DNA of 64,000 bases from Staphylococcus coagulans (GCF_002901995.1 NZ_PPQN01000042.1:1-64000); one strand, 5' to 3'; shown: positions 53,858 to 64,000, counted from the stretch's first letter. Made by a program: numbers and translations. The notes: generated by a model from the sequence alone, not told the origin.

Positions 53858-54496
53858 ATGTCAAAAAGCATCTGTTTGTTATGTAGTTCTCGTGATTTAC
53901 CTGAACAAGTATTAGAATACCATCATAATAAGCAGTGGGCGGGTGTTGATAGAGGCACACTTCTTTTACTTCAACATCAAATCACACCTGTTTTTGCTGT
54001 AGGTGATTTTGATTCGATTTCATCTTCTGAACGTGAATGGATAAAATCACATATTACAATTGAACCTGTGCCTGCAGAAAAAGCAGATACAGATTTAGCG
54101 CTAGCTGTCCATCAAGCAGTTGCTTTAGGTTACGATGAAATTAAAATCTATGGTGCTACAGGTGGGCGACTAGATCACTTTATGGGCGCGATGGCTTTGC
54201 TCCAAAATCCAGATTTTAAAAACAAGAAAATGGTATTAATTGATAAAATCAATGAGATTGAATATTTAACAGAGGGTCGCTACACTATCGAGAATAACGA
54301 GCGTTTTAAATATGTATCTTTTCCTTTAGGGGTAGATCAGGTGAAGTTATCTTTAAAAGGTTTTAAGTATGAATTAGATGAAGTGACTTTACAACGCGGA
54401 TCCACACTGACGATTTCAAATGAATTTATAGAGGATAAGAGCGAAGTGATTGTCCATGAAGGGGCGGTTTTTCTTATGAGAAGCCGTGACGAATAA
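53858..54496 (+). CDS. thiN: Thiamine pyrophosphokinase
   Basis: Transfers pyrophosphate from ATP to thiamine. N-terminal catalytic domain with VDRGTLLLL, AVGDFDSIS, KADTDLALA and GATGGRLDHFMGA; C-terminal all-beta thiamine-binding domain with ISNEFIEDKSEV. It has 212 residues. Last gene of the rsgA run; a bidirectional terminator separates it from rpmB on the other strand. Confidence 0.93.
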   Translation: MSKSICLLCSSRDLPEQVLEYHHNKQWAGVDRGTLLLLQHQITPVFAVGDFDSISSSEREWIKSHITIEPVPAEKADTDLALAVHQAVALGYDEIKIYGATGGRLDHFMGAMALLQNPDFKNKKMVLIDKINEIEYLTEGRYTIENNERFKYVSFPLGVDQVKLSLKGFKYELDEVTLQRGSTLTISNEFIEDKSEVIVHEGAVFLMRSRDE

Positions 54497-54510
54497 AAAT
54501 TAAAGCAACA

Positions 54511-54546
54511 AAAAACGAGTCTTCCACATAAAGACTCGTTTTATTT
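54511..54546. terminator. Bidirectional terminator thiN/rpmB
   Basis: AAAACGAGTCTT (54511-54522) pairs with AAGACTCGTTTT (54530-54541), followed by TATTTT; A-rich sequence on the left provides a T-run on the minus strand. Confidence 0.9.
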
Positions 54547-54562
54547 TAATCTATTATGTTAA

Positions 54563-54751
54563 TTATACGCGAGTGACTTTACCTGATTTTAAAGCACGAG
54601 CTGAAACCCAAACTTTTTTAGGTTTGCCGTCAACAAGGATTCTAACTTTTTGTAAATTAGCATTCCAACGACGTTTTGAAGCGTTTAACGCGTGTGAACG
54701 GTTGTTTCCTGTTGAAGCTTTACGTCCTGTAACGAAACATTCTTTACCCAT
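54563..54751 (-). CDS. rpmB: 50S ribosomal protein L28
   Basis: A 62-residue ribosomal protein with the family sequence [30 protein letters not shown] and [14 protein letters not shown]. Two ATGs are adjacent; the second (54751) is 7 bases after AGGAGG and gives the standard MGKECF start. The zinc-binding Cys pairs of the other L28 type are absent, so this is the zinc-free form. Transcribed alone, divergent from the asp23-like/fakA operon, as in other staphylococci. Confidence 0.96.
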   Translation of the reverse strand: MGKECFVTGRKASTGNNRSHALNASKRRWNANLQKVRILVDGKPKKVWVSARALKSGKVTRV

Positions 54752-55086
54752 CATCGTACCTCCTTTAAGAAATACAAATACACTTTGCTACTACATACTA
54801 ACGTAATATACCACATTAAACATTGACATGCAATATTAAATTAGGGTATATTTTCAGATATTACTTTTTGTAGTGGTCGATTTCTGATATAATTTACTGT
54901 TGTGATTAAGCGTTGTTTGCTAAGAATGACGAACAAGGAACATCTCCATTGGCATAAGACTTATATGTATAGTAATATAAGGTTTACTAGAAATTGATTT
55001 TCTTTACATTTTGTTCATGTAAGTTTTGAAATTGAAAAATGGATGATGACATAAAGCGGACTGATTGAGAATAGGAGGCGTATGAT
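54752..55086. other. Intergenic region rpmB / fakA operon
   Basis: 335 bases between divergent genes. On the plus strand an extended -10 promoter at 54865-54893 leaves a leader of about 185 bases before the first gene. No small ORF or clear riboswitch was recognised in that leader. Confidence 0.45.
54865..54893 (+). promoter_or_regulatory. Candidate promoter of the asp23-like/fakA operon
   Basis: TGATATAAT extended -10 with TATAAT at 54888-54893; the -35 position 54865-54870 is TTTTTG. Confidence 0.45.
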
Positions 55087-55461
55087 ATGGCATTAGAAAT
55101 TACGAATGATTATGGTAGTATTGACATTTCAAACGAAGTGATAGCATCTATTGTAGGCGGAAAAGCTGTGGAATGTTACGGTATTGTGGGTATGGCATCT
55201 CGTCAGCAAGTGAGAGATGGTATTGCAGAAATTCTCGGACATGAAAATTATGCTAAAGGTATTGTTGTGAGAGAAAATGAAGGTGTATTAGATGTTGATA
55301 TGCATATCATTGTTAGCTATGGCGTTAAAATCTCAGAAGTTGCGCAAAATGTGCAATCAACAGTGAAATATACTTTAGAGCATACATTAAAACTAAAAGT
55401 AAACTCTGTGAATATTTTTGTACAGGGTGTACGTTTTAATAATGACGGGAATGACAAATAG
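55087..55461 (+). CDS. Asp23/Gls24 family envelope-stress protein (YloU)
   Basis: A 124-residue DUF322/Asp23 domain protein (ITNDYGSIDISNEVIASIVGGKA, then VDMHIIVSYGVKISEVAQNVQ). Asp23-type proteins form membrane-proximal scaffolds linked to envelope homeostasis; the YloU branch is always next to the fatty-acid kinase gene but its role is unclear. AGGAGGCG SD. It lies 12 bases ahead of fakA. Confidence 0.9.
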   Translation: MALEITNDYGSIDISNEVIASIVGGKAVECYGIVGMASRQQVRDGIAEILGHENYAKGIVVRENEGVLDVDMHIIVSYGVKISEVAQNVQSTVKYTLEHTLKLKVNSVNIFVQGVRFNNDGNDK

Positions 55462-55473
55462 GAGGATATTTGC

Positions 55474-57135
55474 ATGATTACTAAGATCAACGGCAATTTA
55501 TTTGCCGAAATGATTATACAAGGGGCTCAAAACTTATCGAATAATGCGGATATGGTTGATGCGTTAAATGTTTATCCAGTACCTGACGGGGACACAGGGA
55601 CGAATATGAACTTATCTATGACTTCAGGGCGTGAAGAAGTTCAAAGCCATCTCACAAGTCATATCGGTGACTTAGGGAAAGCTTTTTCAAAAGGTTTGTT
55701 GATGGGCGCACGTGGTAATTCAGGTGTGATTTTATCTCAAATTTTTAGAGGTTTCTCTAAAGCATTAGAAGATGAAAAAGATATCGATGCCAAGCAGTTT
55801 GCGCACAGTTTTGATGCAGGTGTTAAAACGGCGTATAAGGCAGTGATGAAACCTGTTGAAGGAACAATTTTAACTGTAGCCAAAGATGCAGCACAAGCAG
55901 CAATCGATATAGCTGAAGAAACAGAAGACTGTTTGGAAATGATGATGCGCGTTTATGAGGCAGCGCAAAAATCACTTGAAAATACACCTAATCTTTTACC
56001 TGTCTTAAAGGAAGTCGGTGTTGTTGATAGTGGTGGTAAAGGGTTAACACTTGTTTATGAAGGTTTCTTAAAAGCAATGAAAGGTGAAAAAGTAGAAGCG
56101 CACGCGCCTAAAGTGGATACAGAAACTTTCTTTAATGACGATCATGATTTTCATGGTGTAATTAATACAGAAGATATTGTTTACGGCTACTGTACTGAAA
56201 TGATGGTTCGTTTTCAACCTGGAAAAGAAAAATTTGATGAAACGACTTTCCGTTCAGATATGAGTGAATTTGGTGATTCTTTACTTGTGATTAGTGACGA
56301 TGAAATTGTTAAAGTTCATGTTCACACTGAGACGCCAGGTGAAGTATTCACGTTTGGTCAAAAATACGGTGAACTGATTAAAGTTAAAGCTGAAAATATG
56401 CGTGAACAACATCGTGAGGTATTACGTAAAGAAGCATCGAATGAAAGTGCAAAGCAAAAGCAAGAACCTGCTCAAAATGTTGAAACGGCAATCGTTACGA
56501 TTTCTATGGGTGAAGGCATTACGGAGTTATTTAAATCCATGGGTGCAACACATGTCATTAATGGTGGTCAAACGATGAATCCGTCTACGGAGGATATCGT
56601 CAATGTGATTAATGAAAGTGGTTGTAAACGTGCAATTATCTTGCCTAATAATAAAAATATACAAATGGCAAGTCAACAAGCAGCTGAAATTGTTGACGTA
56701 GAAGCTGTTGTCATTCCAACACGTACTGTTCCTCAAGGTATCGTAGCCATGTTCCATTATGATGAAAGTGTTGAACTTGATGAAAATGAAACTGCGATGA
56801 CTGCAGCTTTAGAAAATGTAAAGTCTGGTTCAATTACATATGCTGTTCGAGATACAAAAATTGACGGCATTAAAATTGAAAAAGATGCATATATGGGATT
56901 AGTGGAAGATAAAATCATTGCGAGTGATCGTGATGAACAACAAGTCATTCAAAAAACTTTGGAGACTATGTTGGATGAAGATAGTGAAATTCTAACCATT
57001 ATTACTGGTGATGAAGCAAATTCAGCAACAACTGAATGGATTGAATCATTTGTTGAAACACATTATGAAGATGTTGAGATTGAAGTTCAAAATGGTCAAC
57101 AACCTATTTATCCTTATTTGTTTGCTGTCGAATAA
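55474..57135 (+). CDS. fakA: Fatty acid kinase subunit FakA
   Basis: ATP-binding subunit of fatty acid kinase; with a FakB carrier it phosphorylates exogenous fatty acids to acyl-phosphate for PlsX and PlsY. N-terminal DhaL (DAK2) ATP-binding domain with the nucleotide/Mg motif [14 protein letters not shown] and [12 protein letters not shown]; a central domain with [11 protein letters not shown] and [11 protein letters not shown]; and a C-terminal DegV-like region. It has 553 residues. Also known as YloV/VfrB, affecting virulence gene expression in S. aureus. AGGAGG SD. A strong terminator follows at 57252. Confidence 0.94.
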   Translation: MITKINGNLFAEMIIQGAQNLSNNADMVDALNVYPVPDGDTGTNMNLSMTSGREEVQSHLTSHIGDLGKAFSKGLLMGARGNSGVILSQIFRGFSKALEDEKDIDAKQFAHSFDAGVKTAYKAVMKPVEGTILTVAKDAAQAAIDIAEETEDCLEMMMRVYEAAQKSLENTPNLLPVLKEVGVVDSGGKGLTLVYEGFLKAMKGEKVEAHAPKVDTETFFNDDHDFHGVINTEDIVYGYCTEMMVRFQPGKEKFDETTFRSDMSEFGDSLLVISDDEIVKVHVHTETPGEVFTFGQKYGELIKVKAENMREQHREVLRKEASNESAKQKQEPAQNVETAIVTISMGEGITELFKSMGATHVINGGQTMNPSTEDIVNVINESGCKRAIILPNNKNIQMASQQAAEIVDVEAVVIPTRTVPQGIVAMFHYDESVELDENETAMTAALENVKSGSITYAVRDTKIDGIKIEKDAYMGLVEDKIIASDRDEQQVIQKTLETMLDEDSEILTIITGDEANSATTEWIESFVETHYEDVEIEVQNGQQPIYPYLFAVE

Positions 57136-57251
57136 ACCATGGATTCAGTAGCTTAGTGAGAGGTCATTTTATGCATGACTTAGAGTGGTGATAACTATGG
57201 TGAAGAGGCGCAATGAAATAGATGGATTACTTTCATATACGATCACGCCTC

Positions 57252-57310
57252 ATAGGGGTGAAATAGTCATTTCTTGCTTAATGTGAGATGACTGTTTTAC
57301 TCCTATTTTT
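57252..57310 (+). terminator. Terminator after fakA
   Basis: ATAGGGGTGAAATAGTCAT (57252-57270) pairs with ATGACTGTTTTACTCCTAT (57288-57306) over 19 positions including G-U pairs, followed by a T-run to 57310. Unusually long stem. Confidence 0.88.
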
Positions 57311-57448
57311 AATGAGAAATAACATCAACTAGGGGTGTTAAAGAATGATATTGAGTGTTTACATGTAATTAAGAAGATGTTTTAAATATTTATGAAACTT
57401 TCTATTTTATATGTTTACAATGTCAAATTTTTAATCAATATGGAAGAT

Positions 57449-57457
57449 TGTTATAAT
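57449..57457 (+). promoter_or_regulatory. Extended -10 promoter of sdaAB
   Basis: TGTTATAAT (57449-57457) with a weak -35; 42 bases before the sdaAB start. The SD is a GGGGGGAG run. Confidence 0.5.
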
Positions 57458-57498
57458 AAAGTTACACTTTATGTGGTCTAAAACGGGGGGAGCAAAAA

Positions 57499-58164
57499 AT
57501 GAAATATAAAAGCGTATTTGATATTATAGGGCCAACAATGGTGGGTCCTTCATCATCACATACAGCAGGTGCAGTCAGAATCGGATTGGTTGCTAGAGAT
57601 TTGTTTGGAAAACAACCGAGTCGTGCCGATATATATTTATATGGTTCATTTATGGAAACGTACAAAGGACACGGTACAGACGTAGCATTGGTCGGCGGTT
57701 TGTTAGGTTACGATACAGATGATGATCGAATTGAATCTAGTTTGGAAACTGCAGAATCACAAGGAATGCGGGTACATTTTATAGAAATGACTGAGGAACG
57801 CTCGCACCCGAATACGGCAATTATAGATATGACGGATGACGATAAAAATATATCTGTTGAAGGTGTTTCAATCGGTGGTGGCAAAATAGAAATTGTGGCG
57901 ATTAATGGTTTTCCACTTGCGATTAGTGGTAATTATCCAACCTTACTCGTCTTCCACCAAGACACATTCGGTACGATTGGTAAAGTAGCTAATATTTTAG
58001 GTGATTACAGCATTAATGTTGGGAGTATGCAAGTCGCGCGTAAAGAAAAAGGCGACGAAGCATTAATGACCTGTGAATTAGATGATGATATTAGTGAAGA
58101 TGTGTTAGCGTTGATTAGAAAAGTACCTGGTGTTGTGACAGTATCGTTAATGGGGGATGCGTAA
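57499..58164 (+). CDS. sdaAB: L-serine dehydratase, beta subunit
   Basis: Regulatory/beta subunit of the iron-sulfur L-serine dehydratase that deaminates serine to pyruvate. N-terminal beta domain with GPTMVGPSSSHTAGAVRIG, then a C-terminal ACT domain (about 148-220, TLLVFHQDTFGTIGKVANIL) that likely senses serine. It has 221 residues. The stop is one base before the sdaAA ATG chosen here, so they are coupled. Confidence 0.94.
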   Translation: MKYKSVFDIIGPTMVGPSSSHTAGAVRIGLVARDLFGKQPSRADIYLYGSFMETYKGHGTDVALVGGLLGYDTDDDRIESSLETAESQGMRVHFIEMTEERSHPNTAIIDMTDDDKNISVEGVSIGGGKIEIVAINGFPLAISGNYPTLLVFHQDTFGTIGKVANILGDYSINVGSMQVARKEKGDEALMTCELDDDISEDVLALIRKVPGVVTVSLMGDA

Positions 58165-58165
58165 A

Positions 58166-59050
58166 ATGGAAAGCATTAAAATGTTTAAAAGTGTAAAAGA
58201 ATTAATAGCGAAATGTGAAGCTGAGAATAAAGCGATATATGAAGTGATGCTCGAACAAGAGATGGCTGTTACAGGTTTGTCTGCTGAAGCAGTCTATACA
58301 CAGATGAATCACAACTTGGAAACAATGGAAAAAGCATTAGAAGAAGGACTCGCTGGCGTAACATCTAAAACAGGCCTAACAGGTGGCGATGCTGTTTTAA
58401 TGAAAGCGTATATTGAAAAAGGTCAAACGCTTGCTGGAGATCTCGTTTTAGATGCTGTGAGTAAAGCAGTGGCAACAAATGAAGTCAATGCAGCAATGGG
58501 GAAAATTTGTGCGACACCGACTGCTGGCTCAGCAGGTGTTGTACCTGGTGTTTTATTTTCGCTTAAAAATCGATTACAATTAACTCGACAAGATATGCTG
58601 AATTTTTTACTTACATCAGGCGCATTTGGTTTCGTGGTAGCTAATAACGCTTCTATCTCAGGGGCGGCAGGCGGATGCCAAGCTGAAGTAGGTTCAGCAA
58701 GTGCTATGGCAGCGGCTGCTATTGTAGAAGCGGCAGGTGGTACGCCGCAACAATCAGCAGAAGGATTTGCAATCTGTCTTAAAAATATGCTCGGCTTAGT
58801 TTGTGACCCGGTCGCAGGTTTAGTGGAGGTCCCTTGTGTTAAAAGAAATGCTGCAGGTGCGTCAAATGCGATTGTTTCTGCTGATATGGCTTTAGCAGGA
58901 ATTGAATCACGTATTCCTACCGACGAAGTGATTGATGCGATGTACAAAATTGGACAAACGATGCCTTCTGCTCTGCGTGAAACGGGTCGTGGTGGCTTGG
59001 CAGGTACACCGACCGGTCAACGATTAAAACAACAAATTTTTGGTGATTAA
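58166..59050 (+). CDS. sdaAA: L-serine dehydratase, alpha subunit
   Basis: Catalytic alpha subunit holding a [4Fe-4S] cluster. Cysteine-bearing motifs: [26 protein letters not shown], and [14 protein letters not shown]. The C-terminal family end is [21 protein letters not shown] 58157 overlaps the sdaAB stop; ATG 58166 has GGGGGA 9 bases upstream and gives 294 residues; ATG 58178 (MFKSVKEL) is also possible and aligns with the S. aureus start. recG follows after 2 bases. Confidence 0.92.
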   Translation: MESIKMFKSVKELIAKCEAENKAIYEVMLEQEMAVTGLSAEAVYTQMNHNLETMEKALEEGLAGVTSKTGLTGGDAVLMKAYIEKGQTLAGDLVLDAVSKAVATNEVNAAMGKICATPTAGSAGVVPGVLFSLKNRLQLTRQDMLNFLLTSGAFGFVVANNASISGAAGGCQAEVGSASAMAAAAIVEAAGGTPQQSAEGFAICLKNMLGLVCDPVAGLVEVPCVKRNAAGASNAIVSADMALAGIESRIPTDEVIDAMYKIGQTMPSALRETGRGGLAGTPTGQRLKQQIFGD

Positions 59051-59052
59051 AT

Positions 59053-61098
59053 ATGACAAACATCAATCTTATCAATAATCCTTATAGTTTAAAGGAAATT
59101 AAAGGCTTAGGTCCAAAGCGACTCGCCATTTTAAATGAAATGAATATTTATACCATTCAAGATCTTGTGCTTTATTTGCCAACGCGTTATGAAGATAATA
59201 CGTTGGTAGATATCACAACTGCGGAAGACGAAGCCAATGTGACAGTTCGAGGAGAAGTTTATTCGACTCCAACTGTCGCTTTTTTTGGACGTAACCGTTC
59301 TAAGCTAACTGTGCATGTAATGGTAAATGGCGTTGCAGTGAAAGCGATATATTTTAATCAGCCATATTTGAAGAATAAAATCCAATTACATGAAACAGTT
59401 ATTATAAAAGGGAAGTGGTCACGACGAAAGCAAGAAATAAATGGAAATAAAATGTTTTTTAGCGCAGATTCTATTTCCGATGCACAGTACACACCCGTCT
59501 ATCGTGTAAAGGAGGGAATCAAACAAAAACAACTTAGAGATATGATTCGAGAAACATTAAATCATATTACGATTGAAGAATGGTTACCTGAAGCGTTGCG
59601 TACTAAATATAAATTAGAAACATTGAGTGATACATTACACGCTTTACATGAAGCAAAAGACCAGCATTCTCTCATTAAAGCAAGACGAACGTTTGCATTT
59701 ACAGAATTTTTTATGTTTGAATTACGGATGCAATGGTTGAACAGAATTGAAAAATCAACTGATGATGCGATTGAAGTGGATTATGATTTACAACAAGTCA
59801 AAGCTTTTATACAAACGTTACCATTTGAATTAACAGAAGGTCAAAAGCAGAGTGTGAATGAAATATTTAGAGATTTGAAAGCACCGATACGGATGCATCG
59901 TCTGCTACAAGGGGATGTTGGGTCAGGTAAAACGGTTGTAGCGGCGATTTGTATGTATGCGATGAAGACTGCGGGTTTTCAATCTGCTTTAATGGTACCG
60001 ACAGAAATTCTTGCAGAACAACATGCTGATAGCCTTGCACAACTATTTGGGGCGCATATGAATGTGGCGCTTCTGACAGGTTCGGTCAAAGGGAAAAGAC
60101 GAAAATTGCTTTTAGAACAGCTGGAAAATGGAGAGATTGATTGTGTAGTAGGAACACATGCATTAATTCAAGATGACGTTAATTTTAAAGATGTGGGTTT
60201 AGTTATTACAGACGAACAACACCGCTTTGGCGTTCAACAAAGACAGAAGCTGCGTGAAAAAGGGGCTTTGTCCAATGTGTTGTTTATGACAGCGACCCCT
60301 ATACCTAGAACGTTGGCGATTTCAGTTTTTGGCGAAATGGATGTTTCATCAATAAAGAGTTTACCTAAAGGACGCAAGCCTATACAAACACATTGGATCA
60401 AACATGAAAGATATGATCTAGCCATTGAAAAAATGAATAATGAGTTGAAAAAAGGACGCCAGGCTTATGTTATTTCACCTTTAATAGAAAGCTCTGAGCA
60501 TTTGGAAGATGTGCAAAACGCAATTGCTTTATATGAAAATCTGCAAGTTGCCTTGCCTGATCAACGGATTGGACTATTACATGGAAGAATGACTTCTGAT
60601 GAGAAAGATCAAGTGATGCATCAGTTTAGTGCTCATGAACTTGATGTGCTCGTTGCAACAACTGTTGTCGAAGTAGGGGTCAATGTGCCTAACGCAACAT
60701 TTATGATGATATATGATGCAGACCGCTTCGGATTATCCACCTTACACCAACTCCGTGGACGAGTCGGCCGAAGTGATCATCAAAGTTATTGTGTGCTGAT
60801 TGCTTCACCTAAAACTGAGACCGGTATCGAGCGTATGCAAATTATGACGCAGACCACGGATGGATTCGAACTGAGTGAGAGAGATTTAGAAATGCGTGGA
60901 CCGGGAGATTTTTTTGGTGTGAAACAAAGTGGCTTGCCTGACTTTTTGGTCGGAAATCTTGTTGAAGATTATCGAATGCTAGAAGTCGCTAGGGATGAAG
61001 CAGCACAACTCATTCAATCGGGTGACTTTTTCACGCCAGCATACGAACGTTTGCGTACATTTATTGAAGATAAAATACTCTATCAAAGTTTTGATTAA
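59053..61098 (+). CDS. recG: ATP-dependent DNA helicase RecG
   Basis: Branch-migrating helicase that regresses stalled forks and processes Holliday junctions. N-terminal wedge/OB domain ([22 protein letters not shown]), then SF2 helicase domains with Walker [19 protein letters not shown] box (ITDEQHRFG), [10 protein letters not shown], and [13 protein letters not shown], and the C-terminal [16 protein letters not shown] motif. It has 681 residues, near S. aureus RecG. Same transcript as the serine dehydratase genes by spacing. Confidence 0.96.
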   Translation: MTNINLINNPYSLKEIKGLGPKRLAILNEMNIYTIQDLVLYLPTRYEDNTLVDITTAEDEANVTVRGEVYSTPTVAFFGRNRSKLTVHVMVNGVAVKAIYFNQPYLKNKIQLHETVIIKGKWSRRKQEINGNKMFFSADSISDAQYTPVYRVKEGIKQKQLRDMIRETLNHITIEEWLPEALRTKYKLETLSDTLHALHEAKDQHSLIKARRTFAFTEFFMFELRMQWLNRIEKSTDDAIEVDYDLQQVKAFIQTLPFELTEGQKQSVNEIFRDLKAPIRMHRLLQGDVGSGKTVVAAICMYAMKTAGFQSALMVPTEILAEQHADSLAQLFGAHMNVALLTGSVKGKRRKLLLEQLENGEIDCVVGTHALIQDDVNFKDVGLVITDEQHRFGVQQRQKLREKGALSNVLFMTATPIPRTLAISVFGEMDVSSIKSLPKGRKPIQTHWIKHERYDLAIEKMNNELKKGRQAYVISPLIESSEHLEDVQNAIALYENLQVALPDQRIGLLHGRMTSDEKDQVMHQFSAHELDVLVATTVVEVGVNVPNATFMMIYDADRFGLSTLHQLRGRVGRSDHQSYCVLIASPKTETGIERMQIMTQTTDGFELSERDLEMRGPGDFFGVKQSGLPDFLVGNLVEDYRMLEVARDEAAQLIQSGDFFTPAYERLRTFIEDKILYQSFD

Positions 61099-61165
61099 TC
61101 ATGACACTTAAAAATAAAAGAGAAAATCGCTGTGACATCGCACTATACAAGCATATTAAATTGTT

Positions 61166-61193
61166 TTGAAACTAAGGTTGAACGTGTTAAAAT
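61166..61193 (+). promoter_or_regulatory. Promoter of the fapR operon
   Basis: TTGAAA (61166-61171), 16-base spacer, TAAAAT (61188-61193). The predicted start lies at about 61200, next to the FapR operator. Confidence 0.6.
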
Positions 61194-61202
61194 AATGTGG
61201 AG

Positions 61203-61223
61203 TCAATTGAGACTTGGTACTAA
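61203..61223 (+). promoter_or_regulatory. FapR operator
   Basis: TCAATTGAGACTTGGTACTAA closely matches the reverse complement of the Bacillus FapR site (TTAGTACCTAGTCTTAAT). It overlaps the predicted transcription start, as expected for a repressor relieved by malonyl-CoA. Confidence 0.85.
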
Positions 61224-61241
61224 ATTTTGGGTGGCGATGAT

Positions 61242-61802
61242 GTGAAAAAGACTAAGGATGAGAGACGCACGCTAATTGAAACAACCATCCAACAAAATCC
61301 GTTTATTACGGATCAAGCATTAAGCGAAATGTTTGAAGTGAGTATACAAACGATTCGTCTTGATCGTAATCAACTTAAGATACCTGAACTACGTGAACGT
61401 GTGAAAAGTGTCGCAAAAGATCAATACCAAAATATTAGTGCTTTGGAGGATCAAGATATTATAGGTGATATCGTTTCGCTTGAACCGAATCATTATGGTA
61501 AATCTATTTTGACAATCACAAAGAAGGACGTTTTTTCTAGAAATGAAATAGCGCGTGGACATGTTTTGTTTGCGCAAGCGAATTCGTTATGTGTCGCAAT
61601 GGTTAAACATATCGCTGTATTAACAAAAGAAAGTCATATTCACTTTGTAAAGCCTGTTCATTTAGGTGATGTTGTCATGGCAACAGCAGAGGTTGAATTT
61701 CATGATGACAAGTATTATGAAATGAGTGTCACTTCTTATGTTGAAAAAGAAAGAGTCTTTGAAGGAATATTTAAAATGTATTACATAAGTGAGGATGAAT
61801 AA
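61242..61802 (+). CDS. fapR: FapR, malonyl-CoA-responsive repressor of lipid synthesis
   Basis: N-terminal DeoR-like helix-turn-helix ([21 protein letters not shown]) joined to a C-terminal hot-dog (thioesterase-like) domain that binds malonyl-CoA ([29 protein letters not shown]). GTG 61242 is chosen: GGGTGG lies 7 bases upstream and the product (MKKTKDERR) matches the S. aureus start; a longer frame from TTG 61227 is rejected. It has 186 residues. Controls itself, plsX, fabD and fabG via the operator upstream. Confidence 0.95.
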   Translation: MKKTKDERRTLIETTIQQNPFITDQALSEMFEVSIQTIRLDRNQLKIPELRERVKSVAKDQYQNISALEDQDIIGDIVSLEPNHYGKSILTITKKDVFSRNEIARGHVLFAQANSLCVAMVKHIAVLTKESHIHFVKPVHLGDVVMATAEVEFHDDKYYEMSVTSYVEKERVFEGIFKMYYISEDE

Positions 61803-61803
61803 G

Positions 61804-62781
61804 ATGGTAAAATTAGCTGTAGATATGATGGGTGGCGACGATGCACCGAATATCGTTCTCGAAGGTGTTGAAAAAGCAGTTAATGAATTTGAGGACTTGG
61901 AAATCATTTTATTTGGAGATGAAAAGCAGTGTCATATTCAGCACCCTAGAGTAGAAGTCAGACATACGACTGAAGAAATTACGATGGAAGATGAACCAGT
62001 TCGCGCGATTAAGCGTAAGAAAGATAGTTCAATGGTGCGTATGGCAGAGGCGGTAAAAAATGGTGAGGCAGATGCATGTGTATCAGCTGGGAATACGGGT
62101 GCACTTATGTCATCAGGTCTATTCATCGTAGGCCGTTTGCCGGGTGTTGCACGTCCAGCACTAGTGGTGACGTTACCAACAGTAAGTGGTAAAGGTGTTG
62201 TACTCCTAGATGTGGGCGCAAATGCAGATGCGAAAGCTGAGCATTTATATCAAAATGCTGTGCTCGGACATATTTATGCACAAAAGCTAAGAGGTATTGA
62301 AACGCCTAAAGTTGCGTTGTTAAATATCGGTACCGAAGCTAAAAAAGGAAATAGCTTAACAAAAGAAGCTTTTAATTTAATGTCAAAAACTGAACAGTTT
62401 CATTTTGTCGGTAATATTGAAGCGAAGTCAATCATGGAAGACGAAGCAGATGTCATTGTGACAGACGGTTATACAGGTAATATGATTTTGAAAAATTTAG
62501 AAGGTATTGCCAAATCGTTTGGTAAAATCATTAAAAATGATTTATTACATAATATGAAAAATAAACTGGCAGCTTTAATTATGAAAAAAGATATTAAGCA
62601 TATCGCGAAACAATTAGATTACACTGAGTATGGCGGCTCGGTGTTACTTGGGCTTGACGGAATTGTAGTAAAAGCACATGGAAGTTCAAATGCCAAAGCA
62701 TTTTATTCAGCGATTCGCCAAGCAAAAATTGCAGCGGATACGCGAATTGTTGAAAACATGAGAGAAAAGGTGGCTGAATAA
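61804..62781 (+). CDS. plsX: Phosphate acyltransferase PlsX
   Basis: Makes acyl-phosphate from acyl-ACP for the first step of phosphatidic acid synthesis. Peripheral membrane enzyme. Conserved [11 protein letters not shown] start, [25 protein letters not shown] and [12 protein letters not shown]. The frame extends to 61789 but ATG 61804 aligns with the family start (325 residues). One base after the fapR stop. FakA-derived acyl-phosphate enters the same pool. Confidence 0.95.
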   Translation: MVKLAVDMMGGDDAPNIVLEGVEKAVNEFEDLEIILFGDEKQCHIQHPRVEVRHTTEEITMEDEPVRAIKRKKDSSMVRMAEAVKNGEADACVSAGNTGALMSSGLFIVGRLPGVARPALVVTLPTVSGKGVVLLDVGANADAKAEHLYQNAVLGHIYAQKLRGIETPKVALLNIGTEAKKGNSLTKEAFNLMSKTEQFHFVGNIEAKSIMEDEADVIVTDGYTGNMILKNLEGIAKSFGKIIKNDLLHNMKNKLAALIMKKDIKHIAKQLDYTEYGGSVLLGLDGIVVKAHGSSNAKAFYSAIRQAKIAADTRIVENMREKVAE

Positions 62782-62782
62782 A

Positions 62783-63709
62783 GTGGGTAAAACTGTTTTA
62801 ATGTTTCCGGGACAAGGTGCCCAAAAAGTCGGAATGGCACAAGATTTGTATCAACAAGATCAAGATGCCACACATATTCTTAATCAAGCACAATCACAAA
62901 TGCCTTTTGATTTATTAGAAACGATGTTTGAGGATCCAGAGGCGATTTTAGGTCAAACTGAAAATACCCAACCTGCGCTACTCACACACAGTATGGCGCT
63001 ATATGCGGCTATGGGACAACCTAAAAGTGACTTTACTTTAGGCCATAGTCTTGGTGAATATGCGAGTTTAGTAATGAGTGGTGTTTTAAAATTTGAAGAT
63101 GCCGTTCAAATCGTTCGCAAACGTGGGGAACTCATGGCACAAGCTTTTCCTAAAGGTGTCGGAAGTATGGCAGCGGTATTAGGTTTGTCTTTGGAGGAAG
63201 TCAAAACGATTTGTGATCAAATTTCAACGGAACAGTACGTCGTTGAACCTGCGAATATCAATTGTCCTGGTCAAATTGTTGTTTCAGGTCATAAGGAAGC
63301 CATCGATCGCTTTGTAGCTGAAGGTAAAAGTTTAGGTGCCAAACGTGTTTTACCGTTAGACGTGTCAGGGCCATTTCATTCGTCGATGATGCAAGTCATT
63401 GAATCAGAATTTACAACTTATATTAATCAGTTTGAATGGCATTCAGCGACAACACCAGTCGTTCAAAATGTGAATGCATCATCTGAAGTAGATGCGACAC
63501 AAATCAAGCAAAATATGATTAAACAGTTGTATGCTCCTGTTCAATTTATTGATTCTGTAGAATGGTTAATCGAACAAGGTGCAGACCACTTTATAGAAGT
63601 AGGGCCAGGCAAAGTTCTATCCGGTTTAGTTAAAAAGATCAACAGAAATGTAAAAATAACTTCGATTCAAACACTCGAAGATGTAAAGGAATGGAAAGCA
63701 GATGAGTAA
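62783..63709 (+). CDS. fabD: Malonyl-CoA-ACP transacylase FabD
   Basis: Moves malonyl from CoA to acyl-carrier protein. N-terminal [12 protein letters not shown], nucleophile Ser89 in [10 protein letters not shown], and the His motif [10 protein letters not shown]. It has 308 residues. GTG start 9 bases after AAGGTGG, one base after the plsX stop. Overlaps fabG by 8 bases. Confidence 0.96.
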   Translation: MGKTVLMFPGQGAQKVGMAQDLYQQDQDATHILNQAQSQMPFDLLETMFEDPEAILGQTENTQPALLTHSMALYAAMGQPKSDFTLGHSLGEYASLVMSGVLKFEDAVQIVRKRGELMAQAFPKGVGSMAAVLGLSLEEVKTICDQISTEQYVVEPANINCPGQIVVSGHKEAIDRFVAEGKSLGAKRVLPLDVSGPFHSSMMQVIESEFTTYINQFEWHSATTPVVQNVNASSEVDATQIKQNMIKQLYAPVQFIDSVEWLIEQGADHFIEVGPGKVLSGLVKKINRNVKITSIQTLEDVKEWKADE

Positions 63710-64000
63710 AGTAGCATTAGTCACAGGCGCTTCTCGCGGAATCGGTCGTAGTATTGCTTTGCAATTAGCAGAAGAAGGTTATCATGTTGTTGTTAACTAT
63801 GCAGGCAATCAAGAAAAAGCAGAAGAAGTTGTTGAACAAATTAAACAAAAAGGCGTTGATGCAGTAGCCATTCAAGCTAATGTTTCAAACGGCGATGAAG
63901 TGAAAGCGATGATTAAAGAAGTCGTTAAAACATTTGGTTCAATCGATGTACTTGTAAACAACGCAGGGATTACAAGAGATAATTTATTGATGAGAATGAA
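63702..64000 (+). CDS. fabG: 3-oxoacyl-ACP reductase FabG (5' part, cut by window end)
   Basis: First 99 codons of a short-chain dehydrogenase: NADPH-binding loop [12 protein letters not shown] at residues 8-19, the segment after the second strand (VVVNYAGN), and the NNAG motif near residue 86 ([17 protein letters not shown]). The catalytic Ser-Tyr-Lys would lie beyond the end. It reduces 3-ketoacyl-ACP in fatty acid elongation. The start is inside the end of fabD with AAAGGAATGGA upstream. Confidence 0.93.
   Translation, partial: MSKVALVTGASRGIGRSIALQLAEEGYHVVVNYAGNQEKAEEVVEQIKQKGVDAVAIQANVSNGDEVKAMIKEVVKTFGSIDVLVNNAGITRDNLLMRM

Larger units (their letters stand above)
57136..57498 (+). other. 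Intergenic region fakA-sdaAB
   Basis: 363 bases holding the fakA terminator (57252-57310) and the sdaAB promoter. The first 115 bases show nothing identifiable. Confidence 0.5.

Noticed and set aside
58423-58947. 174-codon open frame on the minus strand
   Set aside because: Entirely antisense to sdaAA, no SD, and biased composition reflects the GC-richer glycine/alanine codons of the real gene.

Overview
The window is a contiguous piece of chromosome from a low-GC Gram-positive bacterium, almost certainly a Staphylococcus. Protein sequences and gene order closely resemble S. aureus: bshC-mraZ-rsmH-ftsL-pbp1-mraY-murD-divIB-ftsA-ftsZ-pgeF-yggS-sepF-yggT-ylmH-divIVA-ileS-lspA-rluD, then the pyr operon, rqcH/gmk/rpoZ/coaBC/priA/def/fmt/rsmB/rlmN/stp/stk/rsgA/rpe/thiN/rpmB/fakA, sdaAB-sdaAA-recG, and fapR-plsX-fabD-fabG. 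It is probably not S. aureus: the pyr operon carries pyrK plus a class 1B pyrD, DivIB lacks the long acidic N-terminal tail, and a secreted serine protease sits next to rqcH. The species was not determined. No prophage, insertion sequence, CRISPR array, rRNA or tRNA was seen.

Layout. 0.1-0.6 kb: an acetyltransferase on the minus strand. 0.7-15.3 kb: bacillithiol synthesis (bshC), then the division and cell-wall (dcw) cluster, opened by a promoter and MraZ operator repeats and given a second, near-consensus promoter before ftsA. 15.3-21.9 kb: ylmH, divIVA, a T-box-controlled ileS, lspA and rluD. A decayed small membrane-peptide gene with its ribosome-binding site inside a hairpin lies between ileS and lspA. 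21.9-33.8 kb: the complete UMP pathway with two PyrR-type attenuators. 33.8-37.3 kb and 43.8-45.5 kb are the accessory-looking stretches: two unannotated small membrane ORFs, a glyoxalase-fold protein, a membrane/coiled-coil protein, a V8-like protease with a C-terminal SH3-like module, and a lipoprotein. 37.3-43.8 kb: rqcH, nucleotide and CoA synthesis, and PriA. 45.5-54.8 kb: a PDF-like pseudoenzyme with fmt, rRNA modification, the Stp/Stk signalling pair, rsgA, rpe, thiN and rpmB. 55-64 kb: fatty-acid kinase FakA, serine dehydratase, RecG and the FapR-controlled phospholipid and fatty-acid genes; fabG is cut by the window end.

How the genes work together. The dcw part makes lipid-linked peptidoglycan precursors (MraY, MurD), crosslinks wall (PBP1) and builds the divisome (FtsL, DivIB, FtsA, FtsZ, SepF, DivIVA). 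Stk1, with PASTA repeats, and Stp adjust the same processes by phosphorylation. PyrR-P-B-C-AA-AB-K-D-F-E takes bicarbonate and glutamine to UMP. FapR, PlsX, FabD and FabG couple membrane lipid synthesis to malonyl-CoA, and FakA feeds exogenous fatty acids to PlsX and PlsY.

The observations most worth a second look are: the ileS T-box whose Stem I appears to start inside divIVA and contain its stop codon; the SD-sequestering hairpin in front of a nonsense-interrupted small ORF at 20.3 kb; two short membrane ORFs with strong ribosome-binding sites at 33.9 and 44.2 kb; a long hairpin between pbp1 and mraY; and the protease fusion at 36 kb.
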